Source of the DNA: Candidatus Nitronauta litoralis | GTDB lineage: Bacteria; Nitrospinota; Nitrospinia; Nitrospinales; Nitrospinaceae | Assembly (NCBI GenBank): GCA_015698285.1 | Contig: CP048685.1 | Location: 3,100,001 to 3,164,000 of the forward strand | DNA length: 64,000 nucleotides | Direction of reading: 5' to 3' | Part shown: piece by piece, positions 1-9,926 of the stretch | How the letters are laid out: each line of letters starts with the position of its first letter | Position numbering within the stretch: position 1 is the first letter of the stretch | Made by a program: the position numbers and the translations under genes | The notes under the pieces: generated by a model | The model's database searches: none | What the model saw: only the letters and a program-made list of their open reading frames with translations | Told to the model about the DNA's origin: nothing

Positions 1-2300
1 TATTTGAAGCGGTTGGACTCAATCACTCAGTGATCAACCAGTACTTCTCCGGAACCCCTTCGCGAATTGAAGGTGTCGGTATTGAAATTCTGGCGCGCGA
101 AGTGCTGGCCCGGCATCGGGCGGCATTCGAGGGACTGCGTGTACTTTCTCCCCTCATTGATGCCGGTGGTGATTATTACTGGCGGCGCGGTGAGCAGAAG
201 CACATGTTTAATCCGAAGGTTATTGGACTTCTTCAACACGCTACCCGATCCAATGACTACGTCACCTTTAAAAAGTTCTCCAAAATTTCAGATGAAGAAA
301 ACACCCGTGCCTGTACCTTGCGGGGTTTATTCACTTTTAAAGATAGTACCCCTGTACCCATTGAGGAAGTAGAACCGGTAGAAGAGATCACCAGGCGATT
401 TTGTACTGGAGCCATGTCAATCGGATCCATATCTCGTGAGGCGCATGAGACGCTGGCTATTGCCATGAACCGGCTGGGTGGAAAAAGCAATACAGGTGAA
501 GGCGGCGAGGACAGCGTTCGTTACACGCCAGATCCCAATGGGGATTCCAGACGCAGTGCGATCAAGCAGGTTGCCTCCGGTCGTTTCGGGGTAAACAGCT
601 ATTACCTGACCAATGCCGATGAATTGCAGATCAAGGTTTCGCAAGGTGCTAAACCGGGAGAGGGAGGTCAGTTACCTGGGCATAAGGTCAGCGAATACAT
701 AGCCCGAATCCGACACTCGACTCCGGGAGTCGGGTTGATCAGTCCTCCGCCTCATCATGATATTTATTCGATCGAAGATTTGCAGCAACTCATTTTCGAT
801 TTACACAATTCGAACCCCAAAGCGGAAGTCAGTGTGAAGCTGGTGGCCGAAAGTGGCGTGGGTACAATTGCCGCTGGTGTTTCCAAAGCGCGTAGTGACG
901 GTGTTCTCATTGCAGGACACGATGGCGGTACCGGAGCGTCTCCCCAGACTTCCATCAAGCATGCAGGGCTTCCTTGGGAACTGGGTTTGTCTGAAACACA
1001 ACAGGTTCTGGTGATGAATGATCTACGTGGACGCATTCGCGTACAGGTTGATGGTCAATTGAAAACAGGTAGGGATGTGGTCATCGGCGCGTTGCTGGGG
1101 GCAGACAGTTTTGGGTTTTCTACTGCACCTCTCGTCACTATGGGCTGCATTATGATGCGTAAGTGTCATCTCAATACATGTTCAGTGGGAATCGCAACCC
1201 AGGATGAAAAGCTGCGCAAGAAATTTTCCGGCGATGCCGATTACGTGGTTAATTTTTTCCGGTTCATTGCTGAAGAAGTCCGGGAAATAATGGCGCAACT
1301 GGGTTTTAGAAAATTTGATGACATCATCGGGCGTTCAGATCTCCTGAAAATGGATGCAGCAATCGGTCATTGGAAATCCCAGGGGCTTGATTTCAGCAAG
1401 ATTTTGTTCAAGCCGGAGACGCAGCCAAATGTTGCGATTCGACACGTTCAGAAGCAGGACCTGGATGCGGATATTGGACCCAATGTAATGGACCGAACGC
1501 TGATCGCTGATGCACAGGAAGCGTTGGTAGATAAAACACCTTATGCCGGAAACTATCTCATACGCAATATTGACCGCGCTGTAGGTGCGATGTTGAGTAA
1601 TGCGGTATCTCAAAGGTATGGTGAAGAAGGTCTTCCAGAAAAAACCATCCAGATGATTTTTGGTGGTTCGGCAGGACAAAGCTTTGGAGGGTTTCTCGCT
1701 CCAGGCATTTCGTTTTATTTATACGGCGACGCCAACGATTATGTCGGTAAAGGGTTATCCGGAGGACACATCGTGGTCCGCCCGGCGCTCAATTCCCCTA
1801 TCGTTCCGGAGGAAAATATCATTGCCGGCAACGTAGTCCTTTACGGGGCCATTTCCGGAAAGGCTTTCTTCCGCGGGGTGGCGGGTGAACGTTTCTGTGT
1901 CCGTAACAGCGGGGCACAAACAGTGGTCGAAGGTGTAGGGGACCATGCCTGTGAATACATGACCGGTGGGCACGTCGTGGTGCTCGGGCCAACGGGACGC
2001 AATTTTGCTGCTGGCATGAGTGGTGGTATCGCCTATGTGCTGGACGAAAACGACGAGTTTGAAATTCATTGCAACAAAGGCCTGGTTGATCTGGTCCCAC
2101 TGGAAGAGGATGATGTCGCATTGGTGACAGGGCTCGTAAAAGAGCACGTAGACCTGACCGGCAGTACGGTGGGTGAGCGTGTTCTTAAAGACTGGGATCA
2201 ACTGCAATCGAAATTCATCAAGGTGTACCCGCGGGATTTTCGGCGGGTGCTTGAGGAAAGAAAAAAACGTGAACAGGAACAAACGGCAGGAGTGAATTAA
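1..2300 (+). CDS. gltB: Glutamate synthase large subunit, C-terminal part
   Basis: Partial gene; its 5' end lies before the window and the reading frame is open from base 3. It encodes the large subunit of glutamate synthase, which makes two glutamates from glutamine and 2-oxoglutarate. The visible part holds the end of the central domain, the FMN-binding synthase domain ([12 protein letters not shown] at about 650-690, then [11 protein letters not shown]) and the C-terminal GXGXG beta-helix. The 3Fe-4S cysteines have codons at 1146, 1164 and 1179 (CIMMRKC, NTC), as the family requires. The N-terminal amidotransferase domain is not visible. The stop codon overlaps the gltD ATG by one base, so the two subunits are probably translationally coupled. 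Confidence 0.97.
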   Translation, partial: FEAVGLNHSVINQYFSGTPSRIEGVGIEILAREVLARHRAAFEGLRVLSPLIDAGGDYYWRRGEQKHMFNPKVIGLLQHATRSNDYVTFKKFSKISDEENTRACTLRGLFTFKDSTPVPIEEVEPVEEITRRFCTGAMSIGSISREAHETLAIAMNRLGGKSNTGEGGEDSVRYTPDPNGDSRRSAIKQVASGRFGVNSYYLTNADELQIKVSQGAKPGEGGQLPGHKVSEYIARIRHSTPGVGLISPPPHHDIYSIEDLQQLIFDLHNSNPKAEVSVKLVAESGVGTIAAGVSKARSDGVLIAGHDGGTGASPQTSIKHAGLPWELGLSETQQVLVMNDLRGRIRVQVDGQLKTGRDVVIGALLGADSFGFSTAPLVTMGCIMMRKCHLNTCSVGIATQDEKLRKKFSGDADYVVNFFRFIAEEVREIMAQLGFRKFDDIIGRSDLLKMDAAIGHWKSQGLDFSKILFKPETQPNVAIRHVQKQDLDADIGPNVMDRTLIADAQEALVDKTPYAGNYLIRNIDRAVGAMLSNAVSQRYGEEGLPEKTIQMIFGGSAGQSFGGFLAPGISFYLYGDANDYVGKGLSGGHIVVRPALNSPIVPEENIIAGNVVLYGAISGKAFFRGVAGERFCVRNSGAQTVVEGVGDHACEYMTGGHVVVLGPTGRNFAAGMSGGIAYVLDENDEFEIHCNKGLVDLVPLEEDDVALVTGLVKEHVDLTGSTVGERVLKDWDQLQSKFIKVYPRDFRRVLEERKKREQEQTAGVN

Positions 2301-3778
2301 TGGGCGCAATACGCGGGTTTATGGAGTTCGAGCGGGAAGTGCCTAAAGGGCGTTCCATTGAAGAACGGTTGAAGGACCAGAAGGAAGTCTATCAACCGTT
2401 TCCTATAGAGAAGTACCAGGAGCAGGGGGGACGCTGCATGGATTGTGGTGTGCCTTTTTGCCAGAGCGACACAGGGTGTCCGCTTGGCAATGCGATTCCG
2501 GACTGGAACGATATGGTCTATCGCAATCGCTGGGAAGAAGCGGTGGCGCTACTCCTGAAGACCAATAACTTTCCCGAGTTCACCGGCCGGGTGTGCCCCG
2601 CTCCCTGCGAAGGGGCCTGTGTCCTTGGTATTACAGAGCCTGCAGTAACCATTCGCAACATTGAAGAGATCATTGCAGAAAAGGGTTTCGAGAACGGATG
2701 GATGGGGCCCAATCCTCCCAAGCGTCGTACAGGTAAACGAGTCGCCATTGTTGGAAGTGGTCCTGCCGGGCTTGCAGCGGCAGATCAACTCAATCACGCT
2801 GGACACGAAGTCACCGTATTCGAAAAATCCGATCGCATCGGCGGCCTGCTCATGTATGGAATCCCACATTTCAAGCTGGAAAAATCTGTGGTGCACCGGC
2901 GGATCAAGGTGATGGAAGAGGAAGGGGTATTATTCAAACCCAACTCACACATCGGGGTCGATATTCCCGCAAAAAAACTGGTAGACGATTTTGATTCGGT
3001 CATCCTGTGTTGTGGTGCTCAACGTCCACGTGACCTGCCCGTGGAAGGCCGCGATCTGGACGGCATCCATTTTGCCATGGAGTTTCTGCCACAACAGAAC
3101 AAACGCAACGAAGGCGATACTGTACCCGAAGATATCTCTATCACTGTTGAAGGAAAAAATGTTCTTATTATCGGGGGTGGTGACACGGGCTCCGACTGTC
3201 TGGGAACTTCCTTACGTCAGGGAGCAAAGAGTGTTCACCAGTTTGAACTGCTGGGCGAACCCCCGCCTGAACGTTCACCAGACAATCCCTGGCCGCAGTG
3301 GCCCAACATCAAGCGGGTCAGTTCCTCACACGAAGAAGCGGGTGGAAAAATCACACAGTACAATGTGATGACGAAGAAGTTTGTCGGGGATGAAAATGGA
3401 CGGGTTAAGCAGGTGGTGGCGTGTAAATGCCGATTTGGCGATCTCGATCCCAAAACGGGGCGGCGCGGGCTTGAAGAAGTTCCTGGCTCGGAGTTTACGA
3501 TGGATGTGGAAGCCGTGTTTCTTGCCATGGGATTCCTGGGGCCGATCCACAAAGGCCTGGTTGAAGAGCTCGGACTTGAATGCGATCAGAGGTCCAATGT
3601 TAAAGCGGATCAGAACAAGGCGACCAGTGTGCCCGGAGTGTTTGTTGCGGGAGACATGACGCGTGGTCAGTCATTGATCGTGTGGGCGATTGCGGAGGGA
3701 CGCGAAGCTGCACGTGCTGTGGACGAACACCTCATGGGCTACACCTTCCTGCCCCACAGCGAAAAACTTCACGTTTAA
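2300..3778 (+). CDS. gltD: Glutamate synthase small subunit
   Basis: 492 residues, the usual length. The beta subunit feeds NAD(P)H electrons through FAD and Fe-S clusters to GltB. The N-terminus has the cysteine pattern of the 4Fe-4S domain (CMDCGVPFC, GCPLGN, then CPAPCEGAC). The FAD Rossmann motif GSGPAGLAAADQL follows at about residue 150 and the nucleotide motif GGGDTGSDC at about 290. A C-terminal FAD signature, GVFVAGDMTRGQSL, is present. The ATG shares a base with the gltB stop. It runs towards lepB on the other strand with only 37 bases between the stops. Confidence 0.97.
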   Translation: MGAIRGFMEFEREVPKGRSIEERLKDQKEVYQPFPIEKYQEQGGRCMDCGVPFCQSDTGCPLGNAIPDWNDMVYRNRWEEAVALLLKTNNFPEFTGRVCPAPCEGACVLGITEPAVTIRNIEEIIAEKGFENGWMGPNPPKRRTGKRVAIVGSGPAGLAAADQLNHAGHEVTVFEKSDRIGGLLMYGIPHFKLEKSVVHRRIKVMEEEGVLFKPNSHIGVDIPAKKLVDDFDSVILCCGAQRPRDLPVEGRDLDGIHFAMEFLPQQNKRNEGDTVPEDISITVEGKNVLIIGGGDTGSDCLGTSLRQGAKSVHQFELLGEPPPERSPDNPWPQWPNIKRVSSSHEEAGGKITQYNVMTKKFVGDENGRVKQVVACKCRFGDLDPKTGRRGLEEVPGSEFTMDVEAVFLAMGFLGPIHKGLVEELGLECDQRSNVKADQNKATSVPGVFVAGDMTRGQSLIVWAIAEGREAARAVDEHLMGYTFLPHSEKLHV

Positions 3779-3815
3779 CTTTCTACCTTTCTTTGCTATG
3801 GCCCAGGATGAATGG

Positions 3816-4388
3816 TCATTGTTTGATGAACGTCATTTCGGGAAATGCTTTCCATATCCTTTCAGTTCGTTTGTTTCCATTCCCATCGGTTGAGCCGACA
3901 ATTCTGTCAGCTTTGGCAAATACCTTTTCGCGGCGCACAAATCCAAAATGGCGGCTGTCTTCACTCTCCAGCCGATTATCTCCGAGAACAAAATAGCTGG
4001 CCTGAGGTATAGTCACCGGACCAAAAGGATCCCTCTTATCTTCAGTCGCTTTCCTTTTTATCTTTTCCTGTCCACGTGCATAGGGTTCTTCTAAAAGTGA
4101 ACCGTTTATGTAGACCCGGTGGTTTTTAATTTCTATGGTTTCCCCTGGTAAACCAATCAGGCGTTTCACATACACTTGTGATTCGTCTTTTGGATAATCA
4201 AAGAGGATGAGGTCTCCGCGACTGGGTTCTTCAAAACGATAGACCCATTTATTGGCTGCAATCACATCTCCAATGAGGAGTGCGGGTTGCATGGAGCCTG
4301 CTGGAATTTTGTAAAACTGATAACCAAAATTCCGGAAAAGCAAAAGGGCAGTGAATACGAGAAGGAGGGAGGCGAAAAACTTTTTCAT
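3816..4388 (-). CDS. lepB: Signal peptidase I
   Basis: 190 residues, within the range of short bacterial type I signal peptidases. It cleaves signal peptides from exported proteins at the outer face of the inner membrane. One N-terminal membrane segment (about residues 4-22) is followed by the catalytic Ser32 motif PAGSMQPALL and the general-base Lys75 in YVKRLIGLPGE. Box E, GDNRLESEDSRHFGFV, is also present. A single membrane anchor and no large periplasmic insert make it smaller than the E. coli enzyme. It lies downstream of dnaJ on the same strand, but 315 bases separate them, so it probably has its own promoter. Confidence 0.95.
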   Translation of the reverse strand: MKKFFASLLLVFTALLLFRNFGYQFYKIPAGSMQPALLIGDVIAANKWVYRFEEPSRGDLILFDYPKDESQVYVKRLIGLPGETIEIKNHRVYINGSLLEEPYARGQEKIKRKATEDKRDPFGPVTIPQASYFVLGDNRLESEDSRHFGFVRREKVFAKADRIVGSTDGNGNKRTERIWKAFPEMTFIKQ

Positions 4389-4703
4389 TTGTTCCGGGGA
4401 GAAAAAACCTTGTAAAAGGCGATCTTACCGGAGTTTGTTTGGAAATCCAATGAAAATTTTAGGTTTCCTAAAGTAATAGAAATTGAAATGAACTAGCTCT
4501 CTACCCAGTTAAATTATGTCACCCTGAATTGAAGAGCGGTATGGAGGTTTACCTTGTTGGAGTGTAGGCGTTCTGGCTAAAAAGCGCTGCCGGTTTTTCC
4601 TTCGACTGGACTCAGGACAGGCTCCTGGCTCAGGGTGACAGTGAAAAGGCCAAATTCCTTTTTTAGGTGCATGGCCTCTTTGACTTTGTTGATTATAAAT
4701 GAA
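4389..4703. other. Intergenic region with a dispersed-repeat-like segment
   Basis: 315 bases between lepB and dnaJ. About 4585-4640 reads CTTCGACTGGACTCAGGACA followed by GGCTCCTGGCTCAGGGTGACA-type sequence. I recognise this phrase as a widespread intergenic repeat in many bacterial genomes, often mistranslated as a short peptide. No gene or convincing terminator was seen in the rest. Confidence 0.4.
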
Positions 4704-5789
4704 CTACAGCCCCACCAGTTTCTGGAAAAATCCTTTGACCGTTTCCTTGACAGGTTTGCCGTCAATCTCGGCGAGTTCGTGGAGCAGTTCTTTCTGCCGC
4801 TTGTTGAGTTTCTTGGGTGTTTCCACAACAAACTGGATGATCTGGTTTCCCCTACCATGACCACGTAAATTTGGAATGCCTCCACCGCGTATGGTGTGGC
4901 GATCCCCGGTCTGGGTCCCGGAGGGAACGGAAATGACTCTGGTTTCTCCATCCAGTTGCGGAACTTCTATTTCCGTACCAAGGGCGGCTTGAGAAAAGGA
5001 GATGAGGAGTCGACTGTAGATATCGTTTTCTTCGCGATGGAAAAAATCATGTTGTTTTACATGAACGATGACATAGAGGTCGCCGGGAGGAAGTCCTGCC
5101 TGTGCTCCCCCTTCACCGCGTAGCCGCAGGCGCGAGCCGTCATCGACACCGCCAGGTATATTGACCTGGATGTTTTTTGTTTCGAGTTGCAGTCCTTCAC
5201 CACGGCAGTCCGGACAGGGATACCGTAAAATCTGGCCCTGGCCTTCACATTGCGGGCAGGGGGTCGCCAGGTTGAAAAACCCCTGGGTGCGGACAACCTG
5301 ACCTGTCCCTCCACACATGGAACAGCGCTCGGGTGTGGTGCCAGGTTTGGAACAAGACCCTTTGCAGGTTTTACAGGTGACTGGTTTTTTAACTTCGACT
5401 TCCTTTTCAACACCGAATGCAGCCTCTTCAAAGGTTACCTGGACATCGGCGCGTAAATCAGCTCCGGTGCGGGCGCGTCCACCACCTCCACCAAAAAAGT
5501 CTCCGAAGATATCCCCAAAGGAAGAGAAGATATCTTCCATTCCACTAAAGGAGGGTCCGCGGCCTTTGAGACCTTCGTGCCCGTACTGATCGTATATTTG
5601 TCGTTTCTGGGAGTCCTGGAGAACCTCGTAAGCTTCCGCAGCTTCCTTAAAGTTCTCCTCTGCTTCCTTATCTCCGGGGTTTTTATCCGGATGGAATTGC
5701 ATGGCCAACTTGCGGTAGGCCTTTTTCAATTCATCATCGGATGCGGTTCGGGATACGCCTAAAACTTCGTAATAATCGCGCTGGGACAT
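4704..5789 (-). CDS. dnaJ: Chaperone protein DnaJ (Hsp40)
   Basis: 361 residues. This co-chaperone delivers clients to DnaK and stimulates its ATPase. It has a J domain with HPD in [13 protein letters not shown] (about residues 5-70), then a short Gly/Phe linker ([14 protein letters not shown]). Four zinc-finger repeats follow ([32 protein letters not shown]), then the two-part C-terminal substrate domain. The first zinc repeat ends in Cys where the family has Gly, adding a cysteine. It starts 7 bases after the grpE stop and is the last gene of dnaK-grpE-dnaJ. Confidence 0.97.
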   Translation of the reverse strand: MSQRDYYEVLGVSRTASDDELKKAYRKLAMQFHPDKNPGDKEAEENFKEAAEAYEVLQDSQKRQIYDQYGHEGLKGRGPSFSGMEDIFSSFGDIFGDFFGGGGGRARTGADLRADVQVTFEEAAFGVEKEVEVKKPVTCKTCKGSCSKPGTTPERCSMCGGTGQVVRTQGFFNLATPCPQCEGQGQILRYPCPDCRGEGLQLETKNIQVNIPGGVDDGSRLRLRGEGGAQAGLPPGDLYVIVHVKQHDFFHREENDIYSRLLISFSQAALGTEIEVPQLDGETRVISVPSGTQTGDRHTIRGGGIPNLRGHGRGNQIIQFVVETPKKLNKRQKELLHELAEIDGKPVKETVKGFFQKLVGL

Positions 5790-5796
5790 GAACGCC

Positions 5797-6411
5797 TCAG
5801 TTGGAGGATTTGAGTTTTGCCACTTTCACTTTCGCTGGCTTGATGAGTTTGTCTTTGTAAAAATACCCTGGCTCAAGCGCCGCGAGTACCATACCATCTT
5901 GTGCAGGATCGTCAACTTCTTCGGTCATGAAAGCTTCATGTTGAGAGGGATCGAACGGAACATTGGCCGGAGTCAGTGTTTTTACACCTTCGGTTTCGAA
6001 TTCGTTCTTCATTTGTTTGAAGATCATCCCGACACCCTGTTTGAAGCTTTCAAGGTCACCTGTTGAATCGGCAGATTCCAGGGCGCGATTGAAATTGTCG
6101 AGAATGGGGACAAGCTTTTTAAAGAAGAGGGCACGCGCCTGATCCAGGCGGGTGTCGTTTTCCCGCTGCAACCGCTGACGAAACTCATCGGTCTCGGCAG
6201 TTTTCTGTTTGTAAGCCTGAATATATTCTTTGAGTTGGCGATCCTTTTCCTCTGCCTCTTTTTTTAACTGTTCAACATAAGATGGGAGGCGTTCCTCTGG
6301 CTCAGGTAGATTCTCTAAAACCTCGTCATCTTCATGCACCCAGTGGCGGCGATCATTTACTGTGAATTGTGATTCTTCATTATTGGCAGGTTTGGTATCT
6401 TTGTCAGTCAT
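5797..6411 (-). CDS. grpE: Nucleotide exchange factor GrpE
   Basis: 204 residues from the ATG at 6411. The frame stays open further upstream to 6504, but that extension (Pro-rich, running through a GC-rich hairpin) is not GrpE-like, so I chose MTDKDTK as the start. GrpE releases ADP from DnaK. A charged N-terminus is followed by a long coiled coil ([20 protein letters not shown]) and the C-terminal beta domain with the family motif near [14 protein letters not shown] and [15 protein letters not shown]. It lies between dnaK and dnaJ; in many bacteria grpE precedes dnaK. Confidence 0.94.
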   Translation of the reverse strand: MTDKDTKPANNEESQFTVNDRRHWVHEDDEVLENLPEPEERLPSYVEQLKKEAEEKDRQLKEYIQAYKQKTAETDEFRQRLQRENDTRLDQARALFFKKLVPILDNFNRALESADSTGDLESFKQGVGMIFKQMKNEFETEGVKTLTPANVPFDPSQHEAFMTEEVDDPAQDGMVLAALEPGYFYKDKLIKPAKVKVAKLKSSN

Positions 6412-6436
6412 AAGTCCATAAAAGGAAAAACCCGGG

Positions 6437-6464
6437 CACCGGGAGGAGGGAGGACCTCCCGGCG
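6437..6464 (-). terminator. GC-rich hairpin between dnaK and grpE
   Basis: A stem of nine pairs (CCGGGAGG with CCTCCCGG, extended by one mismatch) and an 8-base loop lies in the 142-base dnaK-grpE gap. On the transcribed strand it is followed a few bases later by CCCGGGTTTTTCC. The layout suits a leaky terminator or RNA-stabilising hairpin that would leave DnaK in excess over GrpE and DnaJ. The T-run is short, so attenuation is an inference. Confidence 0.5.
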
Positions 6465-6553
6465 CTTCGGGATGTTGGTGCACAGTTGGGGAGGGAGAAG
6501 GCAACTCCCACCCGTGGTCGACCTTGAGGTCGAATTACATCACAGAGTGAATC

Positions 6554-8482
6554 TTACTTCTTATTACTGATGTCCTCGAACTCTGCATCGACAACATCGT
6601 CCTGTTCGCCCTTGGCATCATCGGTGCTGCCTTCCGGGCCGCCGTTTTCACCAGGAGGCGTTTCTCCACCTTCCGGATTTTCCGCCTGCTGGCTGTACAT
6701 CTTTTGTGCCAGTTCATGAGAAATTGCGGTGAGCGCTTCAATCTGGGCTTTGATCGCATCCGCATCCTCACTTTGGACGTGCTTACGGGCTTCTTCAAGA
6801 GCCTCTTCGGCTTTCTTGAATTCTTCTTCGCTGATTTTTTCCTTGTTCTCCTTCACCGTCTTGTCGGTGTTGTAGATCAGGGAATCAAGCTGGTTGCGGG
6901 CATCAATCGCCTCGCGACGTTTCTTATCTTCCTCTGCATTGGCTTCAGCGTCTTTCACCATTTGTTCGATATCATTGTCGCTAAGACCCGTGTTATCGGT
7001 GATGGTGATTTTCTGCTCTTTGCCCGTTCCCTTGTCTTTTGCGGAAACGTGCAGGATGCCGTTTGCATCGATATCGAACGTGACTTCTACCTGAGGTACT
7101 CCGCGAGGTGCTGGCGGAATGCCGTCGAGGTGGAACTTACCAATTGACCGGTTGTCCTTGGCCATTTCACGTTCGCCCTGCAGAACGTTGATTTCCACGC
7201 TTGGCTGGTTGTCGGCCGCTGTGGAAAAAGTTTCCGCCTTGCGGGTCGGGATCGTGGTGTTGCGTTCGATCAGCCGGGTGGTGACCCCACCTAAGGTTTC
7301 AATACCAAGAGACAACGGAGTGACATCCAGCAAAAGGATATCTTTGACATCACCTGCCAGGACACCGGCCTGTACTGCTGCACCGAGTGCAACCACTTCA
7401 TCCGGATGCACACCACGGTGAGGCTCTTTACCGAACAGGTCTTTCACCAGTTCCTGGGCTTTCGGTACACGAGTTGATCCACCAACGAGGATGGCTTCAT
7501 TGATGCCATTAGCATCGAGACCGGCATCTTTCAGGGCCATTTCACAAGGCTTTCTACTTTTCTGAATCAGGTCATCAATCATGGACTCAAATTTGGAACG
7601 GCTAAGCTTGATCTGCATGTGCTTGGGGCCGGTTGCGTCTGCCGTAATGAAGGGCAGATTGATCTCAGTTTCCGTGGTAGAAGAAAGTTCGATCTTGGCT
7701 TTTTCAGCCGCTTCCTTAAGGCGCTGCAGGACCATTTTGTCTTTACTGAGGTCGATACCACTGTCTTTTTTGAATTCAGTGATAAGCCATTCAATAACCC
7801 GGTCATCCAGGTCGTCACCACCCAGATGAGTGTCGCCATTGGTGGCTTTAACTTCGACAACATTGTCGCCTACTTCGAGAATGGAAATATCAAAGGTACC
7901 ACCACCGAAATCGTAAACAGCAATGGTGTGATCCTTTTTCTTATCGAGGCCATAAGCCAAGGCAGAAGCGGTCGGCTCGTTGATGATCCGTTTGACGTCG
8001 AGTCCGGCAATTTTGCCTGCATCTTTGGTTGCCTGGCGCTGGGCATCGTTGAAATAAGCGGGGACTGTGATGACTGCCTCGGAAACTGTTTCACCGAGAT
8101 AGGCCTCAGCTGATTTTTTCAGCTTTTGTAGAACCATTGCCGAAATTTCAGGCGGGCTGTACTGTTTGCCTTGGATTTCTACTTTCGGGTCGTTTTTCGA
8201 ACCTTTAACCAGTTTGTAAGGTACGCGTTCTGTTTCACCCTGAATTTCATCCCAGGAACGTCCCATAAATCTTTTAATGGAAAAGATCGTATTTTCCGGA
8301 TTGGCAATCGCCTGACGTTTCGCGACCTGCCCGACTAGAATTTCACCATCTTTGGTGAACCCGACTACAGAGGGAGTTGTATTGCTGCCTTCTTCATTCA
8401 CGATGACCTTAGGCTCGTTTCCCTCCATGACGGCCACCACTGAGTTGGTGGTTCCCAGGTCAATTCCGATAATCTTTCCCAT
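6554..8482 (-). CDS. dnaK: Chaperone protein DnaK (Hsp70)
   Basis: 642 residues, full length. ATP-driven chaperone for nascent and damaged proteins. The N-terminal ATPase domain starts [13 protein letters not shown] and contains the phosphate-binding motifs [11 protein letters not shown] and [11 protein letters not shown]. The linker [14 protein letters not shown] leads to the substrate-binding domain, and the C-terminal lid ends in a Glu/Asp-rich tail. The RBS is AAAGGA, nine bases before ATG. A sigma70-type promoter lies about 115 bases upstream. No full CIRCE operator is visible, so HrcA control is not supported. Confidence 0.98.
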   Translation of the reverse strand: MGKIIGIDLGTTNSVVAVMEGNEPKVIVNEEGSNTTPSVVGFTKDGEILVGQVAKRQAIANPENTIFSIKRFMGRSWDEIQGETERVPYKLVKGSKNDPKVEIQGKQYSPPEISAMVLQKLKKSAEAYLGETVSEAVITVPAYFNDAQRQATKDAGKIAGLDVKRIINEPTASALAYGLDKKKDHTIAVYDFGGGTFDISILEVGDNVVEVKATNGDTHLGGDDLDDRVIEWLITEFKKDSGIDLSKDKMVLQRLKEAAEKAKIELSSTTETEINLPFITADATGPKHMQIKLSRSKFESMIDDLIQKSRKPCEMALKDAGLDANGINEAILVGGSTRVPKAQELVKDLFGKEPHRGVHPDEVVALGAAVQAGVLAGDVKDILLLDVTPLSLGIETLGGVTTRLIERNTTIPTRKAETFSTAADNQPSVEINVLQGEREMAKDNRSIGKFHLDGIPPAPRGVPQVEVTFDIDANGILHVSAKDKGTGKEQKITITDNTGLSDNDIEQMVKDAEANAEEDKKRREAIDARNQLDSLIYNTDKTVKENKEKISEEEFKKAEEALEEARKHVQSEDADAIKAQIEALTAISHELAQKMYSQQAENPEGGETPPGENGGPEGSTDDAKGEQDDVVDAEFEDISNKK

Positions 8483-8594
8483 GTTGAAAATCCTTTCTTG
8501 TGATCAAAAAACAACGGCCAATTTATTAATAATTTCGATCCGAAATATTTGCCTATTTGAGTTGAAGTGCTTACACTAAAATCAGTTACAGAGT

Positions 8595-8623
8595 TAAATA
8601 AGATTCCTGTGAACAGGTGTCAA
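8595..8623 (-). promoter_or_regulatory. dnaK: Probable dnaK promoter
   Basis: On the minus strand a perfect -35 TTGACA (8623-8618) is followed by 17 bases and a -10-like TATTTA (8600-8595). The spacer contains the inverted repeat CCTGT-TC-ACAGG, a possible operator overlapping RNA polymerase. Just downstream is AGTG-TAAG-CACT, another short palindrome. Neither matches CIRCE fully. Confidence 0.5.
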
Positions 8624-8739
8624 GGTAAGGAATTGGTTCAAAATGAAAAAAATCGGGTTATCCTGATTCGGGTTTTGATTTTATAACTAATTGAAAATAT
8701 TGGGCTAAATTTCTTTTATGGATTTCCAGGGAGTACTTT

Positions 8740-9123
8740 ATGAGCTACGAAAAATCGGAGTCGAGGCAATTCAGCCGGGTTTCTTTTCGCATGGCAGCGG
8801 AACTTAAGGTTGGTGATCATGAGTTCAATAATGTGGGTATTAAGGATATCAGCATGAGTGGGATTTTCCTGGAAAGCAATTTTGAAATTGAAAAAGGTGG
8901 AAATTGTGAGATTAACTTGAAGTTGGAAGGTGTAGAGCCTCCAATCAAAATTGTTTTGCAGGGGGTTATCCAGCGGGTAGAGCCAGATGGAGTGGGTGTT
9001 AAATTTAACCAGATTCCACTTGAAAGTTATGAACACCTCAACCACATTGTTCAGTTCAACTCAAATAACCCCAGTCAATCAGAGGATGAGATCAAAAAGC
9101 ATGTTGGATTGAATCCCAGATAG
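8740..9123 (+). CDS. PilZ domain protein
   Basis: 127 residues, essentially one PilZ domain, the usual receptor for cyclic di-GMP. The two ligand motifs are present: RQFSR (RxxxR) near residue 9 and DISMSG (D/NxSxxG) near residue 40. There is no signal peptide or membrane segment. The RBS GGGAG sits seven bases before ATG. It is transcribed alone, divergent from dnaK. The partner it regulates cannot be read from its position; the window also has a GGDEF-EAL protein and a second PilZ protein. Confidence 0.88.
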   Translation: MSYEKSESRQFSRVSFRMAAELKVGDHEFNNVGIKDISMSGIFLESNFEIEKGGNCEINLKLEGVEPPIKIVLQGVIQRVEPDGVGVKFNQIPLESYEHLNHIVQFNSNNPSQSEDEIKKHVGLNPR

Positions 9124-9180
9124 CACATTACTGCAAATGGTTTTCTTTACCTTCATATAGCGCAAAAATTTATTTTAAAA

Positions 9181-9209
9181 GAGGGCCTGATGAATTACAC
9201 CAGACCCTC
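9181..9209. terminator. Bidirectional terminator between the PilZ and P460 genes
   Basis: An imperfect hairpin GAGGGCCTGAT...CCAGACCCTC lies between two convergent genes. On the minus strand it is followed by CTTTTAAAATAAATTTTT, so it best terminates the P460 transcript. Confidence 0.5.
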
Positions 9210-9331
9210 GGGTAGTTTATAGATCCGGGTTTTTTCTGTGAAAAGGGATTGCAATGCTTACTAATTATTAGAAGTGTTCTCATTTAAAGATTTCATCGAA
9301 TTCGCCCTTATTTAAATAGTTGCAGATAATA

Positions 9332-9820
9332 TTATTTCCTTGGTGCGGAAAAAATATAATCCTGTTTTTCCTGAGATTCATGACATGAAAAACAGCCAAT
9401 TCCATTGTCTTTTACAAGGCGTTCGGTCTGGCTGTTTCCTGCAAATCCTTCGAATCCCCAGCCCCCTGTTTTTTTAAAAACCGTTTTGTCTTTCTGCATG
9501 ACACCTACCAGTTTTCTCTCACCTTCCTGAATTGTCTTTCCTTCCTTTTTGTCCTGAACCAAATCGAAGACCAGAATAGAGCCATCCGGGAAAATACCTT
9601 CCTTAAATCCTTTAATAGCTATGGGATTGGCGTAAACGTGGTGCAATCCCTGAAAAGGGTTTTCAAGGGGGTGCCCTGGTTCGATAACCATAGATTTAAT
9701 GTGGCTCCACTGTTTATAACCGGTTGGAAAACTTACTTTCTGTTCGCTGGCTTGTGAATTTTGCGTCAGTGCAAGAAAAACCAACAAGACTCCTGTTATG
9801 ACCCACTTGGATGATTTCAT
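9332..9820 (-). CDS. Cytochrome P460 family protein
   Basis: 162 residues with a signal peptide (hydrophobic stretch, cleavage after QASE or QA). Cytochrome P460 proteins are periplasmic c-type hemes that oxidise hydroxylamine and NO-related compounds in nitrifiers and some other bacteria. Family features seen are FPTGYKQWSHIKSMVI, HHVYANPIAIKG, FPDGSILVFDL, TGGWGFEGF and a single C-terminal heme site CFSCH. Whether the heme-crosslinking lysine is present cannot be decided without an alignment. It is divergent from a MarR-type regulator 106 bases away, which probably controls it. Detoxification of reactive nitrogen is the likely role, by inference. Confidence 0.88.
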   Translation of the reverse strand: MKSSKWVITGVLLVFLALTQNSQASEQKVSFPTGYKQWSHIKSMVIEPGHPLENPFQGLHHVYANPIAIKGFKEGIFPDGSILVFDLVQDKKEGKTIQEGERKLVGVMQKDKTVFKKTGGWGFEGFAGNSQTERLVKDNGIGCFSCHESQEKQDYIFSAPRK

Positions 9821-9850
9821 TTTATCTCCTTTAAAAAAAAATAAACCTAA

Positions 9851-9870
9851 TAGTTTTTAGTCGAAACTAA
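9851..9870. promoter_or_regulatory. Candidate MarR operator
   Basis: Between the divergent P460 and MarR genes, overlapping palindromes occur: TAGTTT-N7-AAACTA (9851-9869) and TTAGT-CGAA-ACTAA (9857-9870). The position suits a MarR-family site controlling both genes. No experimental consensus is available for this regulator. Confidence 0.3.
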
Positions 9871-9926
9871 AATATCAGTCGCAGAATTAATTGTCAAATT
9901 ATTTTCGATTCGATACAATATGTTGC

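Noticed and set aside
1755-2309. 184-codon frame opposite gltB
   Set aside because: It lies wholly within a well-conserved gene on the other strand and shows no domain.
4577-4951. 124-codon frame overlapping the end of dnaJ
   Set aside because: It is an alternative frame of dnaJ running into a dispersed repeat.
8568-8582. CIRCE element upstream of dnaK
   Set aside because: Only a partial match (AGTGTAAGCACT); the nine-base arms and nine-base spacing of CIRCE are missing.
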